Source: Rhodopseudomonas boonkerdii
GTDB lineage: Bacteria > Pseudomonadota > Alphaproteobacteria > Rhizobiales > Xanthobacteraceae
Assembly (NCBI RefSeq): GCF_021184025.1
Contig: NZ_CP036537.1
Location: forward strand, 3,906,001-3,970,000
Direction: 5' to 3'
DNA length: 64,000 nucleotides
The position numbers and the translations under genes were made by a program. Positions 1-10,395 of this stretch are shown here, piece after piece (position 1 is the first letter of the stretch; each line of letters begins with the position of its first letter). The notes under the pieces were generated by a model that saw nothing but the letters and a program-made list of their open reading frames with translations, was not told the DNA's origin and searched no databases.

Positions 1-1139
<1,139 letters not shown>

Positions 1140-1666
1140 TCGTTTCGCTTCGACATACTCGTCTGCATCGACGCGTCGAAACGCCTCCTTCAACACCGGG
1201 CCAACCTGTCAGAGCGACATTAAACGAACGCTAAGACGATCGAGGACCTGACGATGCCTAACGCGCAAGTCTCGATTTGAAGGGAGTTTTCGCGTTTTCG
1301 TTCGCGCATTGTGGTGAACGGAAACTTTCACCGCAGCAGGTATGGTTTCGAAAGTGTGGACGCGCGCTCCCGTCATTTCGCGTGGTGATATCTCAGCCGT
1401 CATCCCGGCGAACGCCGGGATCCATAGACACTGGAAAATAACAAGAGCGCGAGGCCGATGAAGTGCTTCAACGCAGCTTTCGAGGTTATGGGTCCCGGCT
1501 TTCGCTGGGACGACACACGCCATCAATCAAAAATTTACGCCATCTCCAATCGCATCGATTTTCGTCGAATTAATCGCTTTGCAAATACTCGAAGTTTATC
1601 GACAGCGCCTAGCTTCGATATCGACGGTAATCACTCGCAACGACTGGACGAGACGACGGGGTTTTC
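1140..1666. other. gene-free interval with a palindromic repeat
   Basis: About 530 bases separate the kinase start from the DUF5330 gene. No reading frame here looks like a gene. The only clear structure is the repeat at 1398-1516. The part next to the kinase start probably carries its promoter, but no convincing -35/-10 pair was recognised. Confidence 0.6.
1398..1516. repeat. palindromic intergenic repeat (CGTCATCCCGGC type)
   Basis: The left end reads CGTCATCCCGGCGAACGCCG, a hairpin of its own (CCCGGCG/CGCCGGG). The right end reads GGTCCCGGCTTTCGCTGGGA followed by CGAC, an imperfect inverted match to the left end. This is the form of the dispersed intergenic palindromes common in Rhizobiales genomes. 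Related CATTCCGGGG-type copies lie near 48637 and 57783. Confidence 0.7.
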
Positions 1667-2068
1667 ATGTTCTTCCTGCTGCGCATGGCATTCTGGATCG
1701 GGCTCGTGCTCGTGCTGCTGCCGCGGGACCACACGCCGGAGGCCGACAAGGCGATGCCACAGGTCGGCGCCTCCGACGCGATCTCGGCGGCAACGGCAGC
1801 CGCGTCCGATATGAGTCAGTTCTGCAAGCGCCAACCGGCCGCGTGCGAAGTCGGCGGCAATGCTGCGGCCTATATCGGGGAACGCGCGAAAGAAGGCGCG
1901 CGAAAGGTCTATCAGATCATCACCGAGAAGAAGCCAGATCATACCGGCTCGATCGGCGAAGGCGGGAATCAAGACCACAACATGGCGGTGACCGCGAAGC
2001 CGGATACGCTGACGCAGGACGATCTCGTCGTGGACTGGCAGTCGCCAGACGCGCCGCCGGCGCCGTAA
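1667..2068 (+). CDS. DUF5330 domain-containing protein
   Basis: A 133-residue protein starting MFFLLRMAFWIGLVLVLLP, a hydrophobic N-terminal helix that should act as a membrane anchor or signal. A soluble region with two cysteines follows (C54 and C61 in FCKRQPAAC) and a Pro-rich end. The layout and N-terminus match the DUF5330 family of Rhizobiales, whose function is unknown. It lies 90 bases upstream of sufE on the same strand. Confidence 0.8.
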   Translation: MFFLLRMAFWIGLVLVLLPRDHTPEADKAMPQVGASDAISAATAAASDMSQFCKRQPAACEVGGNAAAYIGERAKEGARKVYQIITEKKPDHTGSIGEGGNQDHNMAVTAKPDTLTQDDLVVDWQSPDAPPAP

Positions 2069-2158
2069 GCGCCGGTTCCCATCGACAAATGCCGGAACCC
2101 CGGTCGCATTCGATGCAAATCGCCCCTATATAGGGCTGACATTCGCATCAAGGCTGCC

Positions 2159-2593
2159 ATGACCACGACCATCGACGACATCCGCGCCAATTTTGAACTG
2201 CTTGACGACTGGGACGATCGTTATCGCTATGTGATCGAGCTCGGCCGGACGCTGGCGCCGATGCCCGAGAACGAGCACTCCGCCGCCAACAAGGTCAATG
2301 GCTGCGCCAGCCAGGTCTGGCTGGCACGCAAGGTGGCAACCAACGACAAGGGCACGCCGGTACTGAGCTATCTCGGCGACAGCGACGCGCATATCGTCCG
2401 CGGTCTCATCGCGATCCTGCTCGCGCTGTATTCCGATCGCACACCGAACGACATTCTCGAAACCGATGCGATCGGGGTGTTCGACGAACTCGGCTTTCGC
2501 GAGCATTTGACCCCGCAGCGCTCCAACGGCCTGCGCTCGATGGTCGAGCGCATCCGGAACGACGCGCGCGAGGCGCTGGAAACGGCGGGCTGA
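2159..2593 (+). CDS. sufE: SufE family cysteine desulfurase accessory protein
   Basis: A 144-residue protein of normal SufE length. The sulfur-accepting cysteine is C49 in the motif NKVNGCASQVWL, equivalent to C51 of E. coli SufE. SufE takes persulfide sulfur from the desulfurase SufS and passes it to the SufBCD scaffold for Fe-S cluster assembly in the cytoplasm. No suf partner genes are in this window, so the gene is a stand-alone copy here. The start ATG is immediately followed by TTTIDDI, in line with family starts. Confidence 0.93.
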   Translation: MTTTIDDIRANFELLDDWDDRYRYVIELGRTLAPMPENEHSAANKVNGCASQVWLARKVATNDKGTPVLSYLGDSDAHIVRGLIAILLALYSDRTPNDILETDAIGVFDELGFREHLTPQRSNGLRSMVERIRNDAREALETAG

Positions 2594-2618
2594 GACGATC
2601 TCGTAGCAGAATGCCGCC

Positions 2619-3215
2619 TCACACTTCGAACGCCACTCCTTCTGCCAGCCACGTCCGCAGCTTCGCCGGGCCGCCCTTCGCCTCGCCTGCAAAACCATAG
2701 TGCCGCGCCAGCCGATCAAGGCCGAGTTGCAGCACCACCTTGGCCGATCGCGCCGGCCAGTTCCGTTCGCGCTCGACATCCTCGAGGCCGCGCAGGAAGC
2801 AGCAGACATCGATCAAGATCCCGGCGAATTCCGGACCGCAGGCATCGAGCGCATGCCCGACACGCTGTCGTGAGGCCAACATCACATCCGTCGTCTCGCC
2901 GGGGCTCAGACCTGAGCCGCGCGGACGGCCGCCGGTCGGTGCGGTCCAGCTGGCGGTGACGCGCGGGGCCATATTGGCGCGGGTGAAATCGGCGCGCAGC
3001 TTCTCCCCGGCGATGAACTGATGCGGGGCAATCAGGCTGCGCCCGTCCCGCCCCTTGCGGCGGGCGAGCCAGGCCAAGGGGCTCTCGCTGTCATTCACCA
3101 GCACGCTGGCAATGCCGTCCTCAGTGAGAATCTGCCGCGTCTCCAGCGACATATGGCGGGCCCGGTGCGGGTCGATCTGTTCGGGACGCTCGCGGCGATC
3201 TTTTGATGTTCTCAT
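2619..3215 (-). CDS. DUF6456 domain-containing protein
   Basis: A 198-residue protein. The start at 3215 (MRTSKDRRER) is chosen because GGAGAA lies six bases upstream; an in-frame ATG at 3245 would add ten residues. The core SPLAWLARRKGRDGRSLI, followed by AGEKLRADFTRANMAPRV, matches the DUF6456 family, which is widespread in Rhizobiales and has no established function. It converges with sufE (25 bases apart) and lies downstream of the mucR-like gene on the same strand, separated by 217 bases without a gene. Confidence 0.8.
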   Translation of the reverse strand: MRTSKDRRERPEQIDPHRARHMSLETRQILTEDGIASVLVNDSESPLAWLARRKGRDGRSLIAPHQFIAGEKLRADFTRANMAPRVTASWTAPTGGRPRGSGLSPGETTDVMLASRQRVGHALDACGPEFAGILIDVCCFLRGLEDVERERNWPARSAKVVLQLGLDRLARHYGFAGEAKGGPAKLRTWLAEGVAFEV

Positions 3216-3432
3216 TTTGTTCTCCATACGAAAACATAAACTCATGAGTCATCGTGTTTCGCAAGCGAAATATTGGATCAACTTCCTATTTGTGGATTAA
3301 GTCCGCAGTCCGGCACTGCCGGTACGGGCCCAAGCCGGAGCGTTGCATACCGCGCTGCCGGCTCGGGATTGCTCGGTCAAGTTTTCGTCCCGATTTGTTC
3401 GCCAAAAATTCTCACGAGATGGAACCCTGTAC

Positions 3433-3855
3433 CTACTTGCGGCGCTTGCGCTGCTGGCCGAGGCCCATCTGCTTGGCGAGCTGCGAGCGCGCCACCGCGT
3501 AGTTCGGTGCCACCATCGGATAATCGGCCGGCAGTCCCCATTTTTCGCGGTACTGCTCGGGGGTCATCCCGTATTGGGTGCGCAGGTGGCGCTTCAGTGA
3601 TTTGAAGCGTTTGCCGTCCTCAAGACAGACGAGATATTCGGCCGTCACCGACTTTTTCACCGGCACGGCCGGCTTGGCCGGCGCCTGTTCAGCCAGCACG
3701 GGGGCCGCGCCATTGCCGGACACCCGTGTCAGGGCGCCGTGGACCTGATTGATCAGCGCCGGCAGTTCCGCCGCAGGCACGGGATTGTTGCCGACATAGG
3801 CGGAGACGATGGTCGCCGTCAGCTCGATGAAGCTCTTCGCAGGAGTATCGCTCAT
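3433..3855 (-). CDS. mucR: MucR/Ros family transcriptional regulator
   Basis: A 140-residue Ros/MucR-type DNA-binding protein. The C-terminal domain has the signature FKSLKRHL, then [19 protein letters not shown], then [18 protein letters not shown], with a basic tail QQRKRRK. These regulators bind AT-rich promoter DNA and control exopolysaccharide, motility and cell-cycle genes. In the zinc-finger region only one Cys (VCLEDG) and one His (KRHL) of the usual C-x2-C...H-x3-H set are present: the second Cys is Asp, and the last His position is Gln/Tyr. The family is known to tolerate such changes, so it may still fold and bind DNA. Confidence 0.92.
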   Translation of the reverse strand: MSDTPAKSFIELTATIVSAYVGNNPVPAAELPALINQVHGALTRVSGNGAAPVLAEQAPAKPAVPVKKSVTAEYLVCLEDGKRFKSLKRHLRTQYGMTPEQYREKWGLPADYPMVAPNYAVARSQLAKQMGLGQQRKRRK

Positions 3856-3883
3856 GGCGCCATCTTTCGAGGGGAAGGTCGCG

Positions 3884-4828
3884 TCAGCTGCGATTTTCGA
3901 GATGTTCGCGCAATTCGTCGATGGAGGCGAAGCGCATCAAGCCTTCCGGCATTTGTGCCTCGATGGAACCGTCGGAATAGAGCGAATAGGCCATACCGTC
4001 GACCACGCCGGATTTCAGCACGGTAACGCCGGGAGCGCGGGCTGGAGCAGCGGGTAGCGGTTCGTCACGATCCGGGATCTCGCTTGGATCGGGCACCCGG
4101 TCGCCGAACCGATCCGCATGAGTGGCAGAAGCGCGCGCGGCCTGGCGGATCGCATCGGAAAAACGGGGACGGTCGGGCTGCGGCGAAGGACGCCCCCCTC
4201 GCGGCCACGCATCCTCGAAGCTCGATGCCTCATCCACCTGCTGAGAATCGTCGGGGCGGCGCGTTTCCTCGCGTGGCGGCGAAGGTGGCGGTGCCGACAG
4301 ATCGAGCTCCAGCGCTTGCGCGACGGCGTCGGTGCGATCCTTCTCGCGGTCACGGCGGGTCGAGGTGAACAACAGATTGCGCCGCTTCGGCTCTTCGGCC
4401 GGACTGTTCGTAGCAACAAGACGCTCGCGATCGCGCAACACCTCGTCCTGCCACGGCGGCACGCCCGGTTCCGGGCCCGCCGGCACCGGCGGTGCGGATG
4501 GCGGAAGCGTTTCGCGGCTGAAAAACGGCGGAACGGGTGCCTCCTCGCTTTCGTCGTCGGTTTCTCGAGGAGTCGGTGGCAGCTTCAGTTCCCGGCGGGG
4601 CAACGGCGCTGCGGCGGACGGAGCGGTTTCTGCGAGCGACGCGGCCAGCCTGCGCATCTCGCGCACCACCAAGCCGAGGCTGATCATGATCAGGCCAGTA
4701 CAGACCCCGACCGAACCGGTGAGGATCAGTGTGTTGCCGAACCCGAATTCCTTGACCGGAATACCAAATCCGATCGCGGCAAGGCCCGCCAGGATCACCC
4801 CTATCCCGGCTATCAGCAGCACTATCAT
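3884..4828 (-). CDS. membrane-anchored hypothetical protein with long disordered linker
   Basis: About 314 residues from ATG 4828, preceded by AGGAG 11 bases upstream. Two hydrophobic helices ([20 protein letters not shown] and a second around residues 32-55) are followed by a long Pro/Arg/Glu-rich stretch with no recognisable fold. A conserved-looking C-terminal domain follows ([20 protein letters not shown], then [20 protein letters not shown]). The compact end domain looks like the one seen in Rhizobiales hypotheticals. The function is unknown; a membrane-tethered adaptor is only a guess. It lies 28 bases upstream of mucR on the same strand and could be cotranscribed with it. Confidence 0.7.
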   Translation of the reverse strand: MIVLLIAGIGVILAGLAAIGFGIPVKEFGFGNTLILTGSVGVCTGLIMISLGLVVREMRRLAASLAETAPSAAAPLPRRELKLPPTPRETDDESEEAPVPPFFSRETLPPSAPPVPAGPEPGVPPWQDEVLRDRERLVATNSPAEEPKRRNLLFTSTRRDREKDRTDAVAQALELDLSAPPPSPPREETRRPDDSQQVDEASSFEDAWPRGGRPSPQPDRPRFSDAIRQAARASATHADRFGDRVPDPSEIPDRDEPLPAAPARAPGVTVLKSGVVDGMAYSLYSDGSIEAQMPEGLMRFASIDELREHLENRS

Positions 4829-5186
4829 GGTCTTCAAACTCCTGGACGGACACCCCGCGAGTCTCGTCACATGCACACGATAGCGTCATATGACACAGTT
4901 CGCCAAACGCCAATTTTGCGTTCAGTGTTTGCGGTAAATTACAACGGCTGAACAACTTTCAGGCGCCGCTTCCCATCCCAGCCACCGCACCCACCCGTCG
5001 TTCCATTCGCGGAACGGCTAAAAAACAAAGCTTTTGTTGTTGCGCTGCACGTAATTTAAGAGAATTTCAGCCACAATTCTCAATTACTCCAAAGTACAAA
5101 CGCGCTATACCGATGCCGGGGAATGAGGCTCAAAAAGCGCAATGCCGAGCCATTGTTTGGGTTGGGACACCGGATCGTCTATAGCC
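4829..5186. other. divergent intergenic region with an inverted repeat
   Basis: This 358-base gene-free region lies between two divergently transcribed membrane-protein genes, so it should hold both promoters. It is AT-rich relative to its surroundings. The clearest structure is a nested inverted repeat at 5051-5087: GTAATT, a TAA bulge, GAGAATT, an 8-base loop, AATTCTC, AATTAC. It could be an operator or a short transcript hairpin. Confidence 0.5.
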
Positions 5187-6836
5187 ATGTCATCGATTAC
5201 GACTGCGGCCATCGAAACGCCCGCGCGGCGCTCGGTGGAGAAGACGTGTGACGACCTCGCCATCCTGGCGCTGGTCGTGATCAGCATCATCGCGAGCTTC
5301 ACATTCCGGGATTACGGTCTCGGCTGGGACGATTATACCCATGCCGAATATGCCGATCTCCTGCTGAAGATGTATGGCAGCGGTTTCCGCGACACCGGCG
5401 CCCTTTCCTTCGCCAATCTGTATATGTATGGCGGCGGCTTCGATATGGCGGCCGCGCTGCTGCACAAGGTGATCCCGCTCGAACTGTTCGAGACGCGCCG
5501 CCTGCTCGGCGCCATCGTCGGCATCATCGGCATCGCCGTGACGTGGCGCGTCAGCCGGCGGATCGCAGGTCCCATTGCCGGCCTTGTCACGCTGCTGCTG
5601 CTCGCGCTGTGCCCGACTTTCTATGGCCACATGTTCATGAACCCGAAGGACGCTCCCTTCGCAGTAGCCATGATCGTCCTGATGCTCGGCCTCGTGCGTC
5701 TCGTCCAGGAATATCCGGCCCCGTCCACACGCACGGTGTTGATCCTCGGCATCGGCGCCGGCTGCGCGATCGGCTGCCGCATCCTCGCCGGCCTGACGCT
5801 GATCTATGCGCTGATCGGCTTCGCACCGCTGTTCCTTGAGGAATGGCGCACCCAAGGCGGGCGCGAAGCGATCCGCCGGCTGCTCCATGTTGTCTATCTG
5901 CTGCTGCCGGGCCTCGCCTTCGGCTACCTGATCATGGGCCTGATCTGGCCGTGGTCAATCCTGGAGCCGGCCAATCCGCTGCGCGCCCTCACCTATTTCT
6001 CGCACTTCTTCGAGAAGCCGTGGAAGGAAATGTTCGACGGCGCCATGATCTCGGTGCCGGACATGCCGTGGTCCTATCTCCCCACGCTGTTCGCGCTGCA
6101 GCTGCCGGAAGTGCTGATCACGCTGCTGGCCGGCGGCATCGCGCTGACGATCGTTGCGACCTCGCGCAAGAATGTGCCGGCGCGCCGCAAGACGATCCTG
6201 CTGATGCTCACCGCCGCAGCGATGCTGCCGCTGATCATCGCCATGGTGAAACGTCCGGCGCTCTACAACGGCATCCGCCATTTCGTCTTCGTCATTCCGC
6301 CGATGACCGTGCTCGCCGGCATCGCTTTCGCCTCACTGATGGATTGGCTGCGCGTCAATCATCGTGGCGCACAGGCGGCCGCAGTCGCTGCACTGTCTTT
6401 CGGTCTGATGCTGCCGATGGCGGAGATGATCCGCCTGCATCCGTATCAATACACGCACTTCAACTATGTTGCCGGCACCGTACGACACGCCGACGCGCTA
6501 TACATGCTCGATTACTGGGGTCTCGCGCTGAAGCAGGCATCGGACGCGTTAAAGGAGCAGATCGACGAGCGGCAGGAACATCCACCGGCCGGTCGCAAAT
6601 GGAAGGTCGCGGTATGCGGGCCGCAGCGTCCGGCCCAGGTCGCACTCGGTCCCGATTTCACCATCGGCTGGGACAGCCACGCTGCCGACTTCGCCATGAC
6701 GCTCGGCGAGTTCTACTGCAAGGGCCTCACCGCGCCCGTGGTCGCCGAGATCAAGCGCGACGACGTCGTCTTTGCCCGCGTATACGACATTCGCGGCAGC
6801 AGCATTTCCAGCCTGCTGGCGATCCCGGCGCCATAA
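5187..6836 (+). CDS. GT39-like multi-spanning membrane glycosyltransferase
   Basis: About 549 residues from ATG 5187; an ATG at 5142 would add 15 residues, and neither has a strong ribosome binding site. The protein has ten or more hydrophobic segments. It also has the early acidic loop typical of ArnT/PMT-type (GT39/GT83) enzymes (FRDYGLGWDDYTHAEYADLL) and a PKDAPF loop after the third or fourth helix. Such enzymes transfer a sugar from a polyprenyl-phosphate donor at the periplasmic face of the inner membrane. The acceptor cannot be read from sequence. A soluble C-terminal region of about 120 residues follows the last helix. No lipid A or polymer genes are adjacent. Confidence 0.75.
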   Translation: MSSITTAAIETPARRSVEKTCDDLAILALVVISIIASFTFRDYGLGWDDYTHAEYADLLLKMYGSGFRDTGALSFANLYMYGGGFDMAAALLHKVIPLELFETRRLLGAIVGIIGIAVTWRVSRRIAGPIAGLVTLLLLALCPTFYGHMFMNPKDAPFAVAMIVLMLGLVRLVQEYPAPSTRTVLILGIGAGCAIGCRILAGLTLIYALIGFAPLFLEEWRTQGGREAIRRLLHVVYLLLPGLAFGYLIMGLIWPWSILEPANPLRALTYFSHFFEKPWKEMFDGAMISVPDMPWSYLPTLFALQLPEVLITLLAGGIALTIVATSRKNVPARRKTILLMLTAAAMLPLIIAMVKRPALYNGIRHFVFVIPPMTVLAGIAFASLMDWLRVNHRGAQAAAVAALSFGLMLPMAEMIRLHPYQYTHFNYVAGTVRHADALYMLDYWGLALKQASDALKEQIDERQEHPPAGRKWKVAVCGPQRPAQVALGPDFTIGWDSHAADFAMTLGEFYCKGLTAPVVAEIKRDDVVFARVYDIRGSSISSLLAIPAP

Positions 6837-6896
6837 GCGCCGGGCATCGGCATCCGTCGCCATCATTTCTCCGTCTTCGGCTGCGAGCGAGACGAG

Positions 6897-7754
6897 ATGA
6901 TGATCGATCGCCGCACGTTCCTGCTCACCGCATCCGCATTCGCCGCCACGCCTGCCTTTGCGAAAGACGTCCATCCAGCGCTGCTCGCCTATGAACGGGA
7001 CAGCGGCGGACGGATCGGGCTCTATGCCAGAAATCTGGTGAGCGGTGCCGAACTCGCCTGGCGCGACGTCGAACGCTTCGTCATGTGCAGCACCTTCAAG
7101 GCGTCGCTCGCTGCCTGCGTGCTTGCGCGCGTGGACCATGGCAAAGATCGCCTCGATGCGATGATCGCCTATACGGAGAAAGATCTGCTCGCCTATGCGC
7201 CGGTCGCCAAGGAAAATCTCGCAAAGGGCGCGCTGTCGGTCGGCGACATGGCTAAGGCGATCGTCGAACTGAGCGACAACACCTGCGCCAATCTGCTGCT
7301 CGCACGGATCGGCGGACCCAAGGCCCTCACCCGGTTCTGGCGCGACAATGGCGACGTCACCTCGCGCCTCGACCACAACGAGCCCGCGCTCAATCGCACG
7401 CCGCCCGGCCGCGTCGAAGACACCACAACACCGCGCGCGATGGCCCTGACTCTCGAGCATCTCGCCCTCGGCGATGCACTGCAGCCGCGATCGCGGGCGC
7501 AATTCGTCGACTGGATGGTGAACTGCAAAACCGGCGCCAATCGCCTGCGCGCCGGCCTCCCCTCATCCTGGAAAATCGGCGACAAGACCGGCAATAACGG
7601 CAAGGACGCCGCCGGCGATATCGCTGTGGTCTGGCCTGCGCCGGATCGCCCCGTGATCATCGCCGCCTATACGCGCGGCGGCGCACCGACCGCTTCGCAA
7701 CTGGAGACCGTGTTCAAGGCGATTGGCGAGATGGTCGGGCGGGAGCTGGGATAG
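6897..7754 (+). CDS. bla: class A beta-lactamase
   Basis: A 285-residue serine beta-lactamase. The N-terminus has a twin-arginine motif (RRTFLL) and a cleavage-like ATPAFA, so export through Tat to the periplasm is likely. All class A motifs are present: S65-T-F-K68 (acyl-enzyme serine and lysine), S126-D-N, E162-P-A-L-N166 (general base) and K230-T-G. A cysteine directly precedes the catalytic serine (MCSTFK), as in carbapenemase-type class A enzymes, but there is no Cys just after KTG to pair with it. The 3' end overlaps the convergent EamA gene by 41 bases. No AmpR-like regulator is adjacent, so expression may be constitutive. Confidence 0.93.
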   Translation: MMIDRRTFLLTASAFAATPAFAKDVHPALLAYERDSGGRIGLYARNLVSGAELAWRDVERFVMCSTFKASLAACVLARVDHGKDRLDAMIAYTEKDLLAYAPVAKENLAKGALSVGDMAKAIVELSDNTCANLLLARIGGPKALTRFWRDNGDVTSRLDHNEPALNRTPPGRVEDTTTPRAMALTLEHLALGDALQPRSRAQFVDWMVNCKTGANRLRAGLPSSWKIGDKTGNNGKDAAGDIAVVWPAPDRPVIIAAYTRGGAPTASQLETVFKAIGEMVGRELG

Positions 7755-8670
7755 GCGCCTCAACCGGCTCACCATCCGGTTTCCTGCGTGACATCGTCCC
7801 GATCACAATTCCCCCGAGGATCGTGGCCATCGCAACGATCAGCGACAGCTCGATCGCCTCGCCTAGCACCAGCGCGGAAATCGCAACGCCCATCACCGGC
7901 GTTGCCAGCAGGCCGAGGGATGTGATGGTGGCCGGCAGGCTGCGATTGATGATCACCATCGCCCAATGCGCCAGCGCCGTGCCAAAGATCCCGCCGAACA
8001 GCAATGCGCCGACAAGTTCGCGTGTCCATGCGATATCGGGGACACCTTCGCGGATCAGCGCCAGCGTCGTCAGCAACACACTCGCGAGCAACGCCTGCCA
8101 GACCACCAGCTGAAACGGCTCGGAGACCCAGCGGTGGCCACGCACATAAACGATGTTCGCCGCCCAGCACACGGCCGCAAGCAATAGCAGACCGCTGCCG
8201 ATCAGCGCATTGCCGTTGCTCCAGTCGAAGGCCGACGGGTTGAACATCACGGCGATGCCGGCCAGCCCGAGCACGATGCCCGCCAGACGCTCCCTCGGAA
8301 CAGGCTCACGCAATAGCAACCACGCGGCGGGCGCGACCCATAGCGGCGTGGTGTAGCCGAGCACGATGGAGCGCCCCACCGGCACGAATTGCAGGCCGAA
8401 AGCGACCAGCGCCGAGAACGCGCCCATATGCAGCAATGCGACGCTGGCAATCACCGGCAGATCGCCGCGCCGCGGCACGACGAATTGCCGGCGCACGAGC
8501 ACAATGGCCGCCAGAGCGAGCGCCGCAACGATCGCCCGGAGCGCCACCGACCACAGCGGCGGAATGTGCTGCACCAGAAATTTCGTCAGCGTCCAGTTCA
8601 GCCCCCACATGGTGACGACGACGGCAAACAGCAGCAATGCCACGCGGCGTGACAGGGGATGGTCGGTCAT
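7714..8670 (-). CDS. EamA/DMT superfamily transporter
   Basis: About 318 residues from ATG 8670, preceded by GAGATGAAGAC. There are ten predicted membrane helices in two EamA halves, with typical features such as VTMWGLNWTLTKFLVQHIPP and LGLLATPVMGVAISALVLGE. The family exports amino acids, amines or related metabolites across the inner membrane. It is divergent from a MocR-type regulator 96 bases away, a common pairing in which the MocR protein controls the transporter, so the substrate is probably linked to amino-donor or PLP chemistry. The 3' end runs into the beta-lactamase gene. Confidence 0.88.
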   Translation of the reverse strand: MTDHPLSRRVALLLFAVVVTMWGLNWTLTKFLVQHIPPLWSVALRAIVAALALAAIVLVRRQFVVPRRGDLPVIASVALLHMGAFSALVAFGLQFVPVGRSIVLGYTTPLWVAPAAWLLLREPVPRERLAGIVLGLAGIAVMFNPSAFDWSNGNALIGSGLLLLAAVCWAANIVYVRGHRWVSEPFQLVVWQALLASVLLTTLALIREGVPDIAWTRELVGALLFGGIFGTALAHWAMVIINRSLPATITSLGLLATPVMGVAISALVLGEAIELSLIVAMATILGGIVIGTMSRRKPDGEPVEAPIPAPARPSRQSP

Positions 8671-8766
8671 GTCTTCATCTCGCAACTTCGGTGCGTGACG
8701 CACTCGACAGAGGGAGGACACTAGGTTTTACTGGCCCTAAATAAAGATCCATTTTTCTAAAAATAA
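8671..8766. promoter_or_regulatory. divergent promoter region of EamA transporter and MocR regulator
   Basis: The 96-base region contains an AT-rich stretch, CCCTAAATAAAGATCCATTT, followed by TCTAAAAATAATT directly before the regulator start. MocR proteins usually bind repeated half-sites in such divergent spacers. GGCCC and GATCC around the AT-rich core are the only candidates visible, and this is weak. Confidence 0.4.
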
Positions 8767-10296
8767 TTGAGCCAGTTGATGGATGACATTCTCGCGGGGC
8801 TGATCGATATCGAGCGCGGAGCCGCGAGCAACGAGACGTTGACGCGGCAGCTCTACGATCAGCTCCGCGCGGCAGTCCTGAGCGGCGCACTGCCGCCAGG
8901 TCAGCGCCTTCCATCAAGCCGCGAATGCGCACGGCAACTCGGCATCGCACGCAACACCGTCTCTGTAGTCGTCGATCAACTCGCGATGGAGGGCTATCTC
9001 ACCGTGGCGCGGGGACGGCGCCCGATAGTGGCCGCCGCCGGTGACAAGCCGCTGCAGACCGGACGAAAAATTGCGCGCACCAAGCCCAAACCGGTGGCGG
9101 TGTCGCACTGGGCCGAGCGCGTGCGAAAATCGGCCTGGCCGTTCATTCATAACGGTCCGCCGCGGCCGCTGGCCACGGTGCTGGCCGATAGCCGGCTGTT
9201 TCCCCATGACATCTGGGCGCGGTGTCTGCGACGCGCGGCACGACGCGCGCCAACCGGCGATCCCGCGATCAATCGTGCATCGCTGCGCGCAGCCCTGCTC
9301 CGCCATCTCACCGAGCATCGCGGCGTCCGGGCCGAGGCGCGGCAGATCATTCTCATGCCATCGGCGCAGGCTGCACTCGAGCTGATCGCTCGCGTGCTGC
9401 TCGATGCCGGCGATCTCGCCTGGGTTGAAAGCCCCGGTTATGGCGGTGCACGCGCCGCACTCGATGCCGCCGGCGCCACGGTGCGCGGCATTTCGCTGGA
9501 CCGCAATGGCCTGGCCTTCAGGGGCCGTAAAGACCGCCCGCGCCTGATTTTCGTGACGCCGTCGCATCAGCATCCCACCGGGCGGCTGATGCCGGTCAGC
9601 CGTCGGCAACAGCTGCTCGGCTTCGCGAACGAGGTCGGCGCAGCGATCATCGAGGACGATTATGACAGCGAATTCCACTATGACGGCCGGCCCGTCGCTG
9701 CGTTGCAAGGCCTCGATGACAGCGGCCGCGTGTTCTATGTCGGCACCTTCTCGAAATCGATGTTCTCGGAGGTCCGCAGCGGCTACGCCATCGTGCCGCC
9801 AGACCTAGCCAATCTGTTCGAAAAGGCGCAGCGTCACGGCAGCCACATCGTGCCTGCCCCAGTGCAGGACGCGTTGGCCGAATTCATCGACGACGGCCAC
9901 TTCGCCGCGCATATCCGCAAGATGACGCGCGTCTATCGCAGCCGTCGCGATCACCTCCTGCAAGCGCTGGGTGCTGCTGCGGGCGAGCACCTGACGATCG
10001 AGCCGCCGGCCGGCGGAATGCAACTGCTGGCACATCTCGCGCCGCATTGGGACGATGGCGATGTCGTTGCATACCTGGCACAGGAAGGCGTCACCGGGCG
10101 TGCCCTGTCGCAACATTTCACCGGACCGGTGACCGGCAAAGGGTTGTTCCTCGGTTTCGCTGCCTGGAACGAGACGGAGATCGACAACGCCGCCGCCGTC
10201 ATCGGCGACGTGCTGCGTCGCATGAGCGTATCCCGGCGTCCGCGCGCTTCGGTCAATCGCAGGCCGCCGCAATCGCTCTCGCACCCGAAAGCATGA
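8767..10296 (+). CDS. MocR/PdxR-type GntR family regulator with aminotransferase-like domain
   Basis: A 509-residue fusion protein. An N-terminal GntR winged helix-turn-helix (LYDQLRAAVLSGALPPGQRL, then PSSRECARQLGIARNTV) is joined to a fold-type I aminotransferase domain. The PLP lysine is about K330 in VGTFSKSMFSEVRSGYAIV; IIEDDYDSEFHYDGRPVAAL is the conserved PLP-pocket segment. These proteins sense PLP or amino compounds and regulate adjacent metabolism or transport genes. It is divergent from the EamA transporter. The start is a TTG at 8767; ATG at 8779 is an alternative with four fewer residues. Confidence 0.92.
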   Translation: MSQLMDDILAGLIDIERGAASNETLTRQLYDQLRAAVLSGALPPGQRLPSSRECARQLGIARNTVSVVVDQLAMEGYLTVARGRRPIVAAAGDKPLQTGRKIARTKPKPVAVSHWAERVRKSAWPFIHNGPPRPLATVLADSRLFPHDIWARCLRRAARRAPTGDPAINRASLRAALLRHLTEHRGVRAEARQIILMPSAQAALELIARVLLDAGDLAWVESPGYGGARAALDAAGATVRGISLDRNGLAFRGRKDRPRLIFVTPSHQHPTGRLMPVSRRQQLLGFANEVGAAIIEDDYDSEFHYDGRPVAALQGLDDSGRVFYVGTFSKSMFSEVRSGYAIVPPDLANLFEKAQRHGSHIVPAPVQDALAEFIDDGHFAAHIRKMTRVYRSRRDHLLQALGAAAGEHLTIEPPAGGMQLLAHLAPHWDDGDVVAYLAQEGVTGRALSQHFTGPVTGKGLFLGFAAWNETEIDNAAAVIGDVLRRMSVSRRPRASVNRRPPQSLSHPKA

Positions 10297-10395
10297 CTGG
10301 CCCGCGGACCGCCCGGCTTGCTGCCTCGTCGGGGCAGGACTAGGCTCACGCTAGCAAACGCCTGGATACTGCCAGGCAATCCGGGAGCACCCATC

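Noticed and set aside
7714..7754. Possible sequencing error causing the bla-EamA overlap
   Set aside because: Both frames end in normal stop codons at lengths usual for their families, so a real 41-base convergent overlap is the simpler reading.
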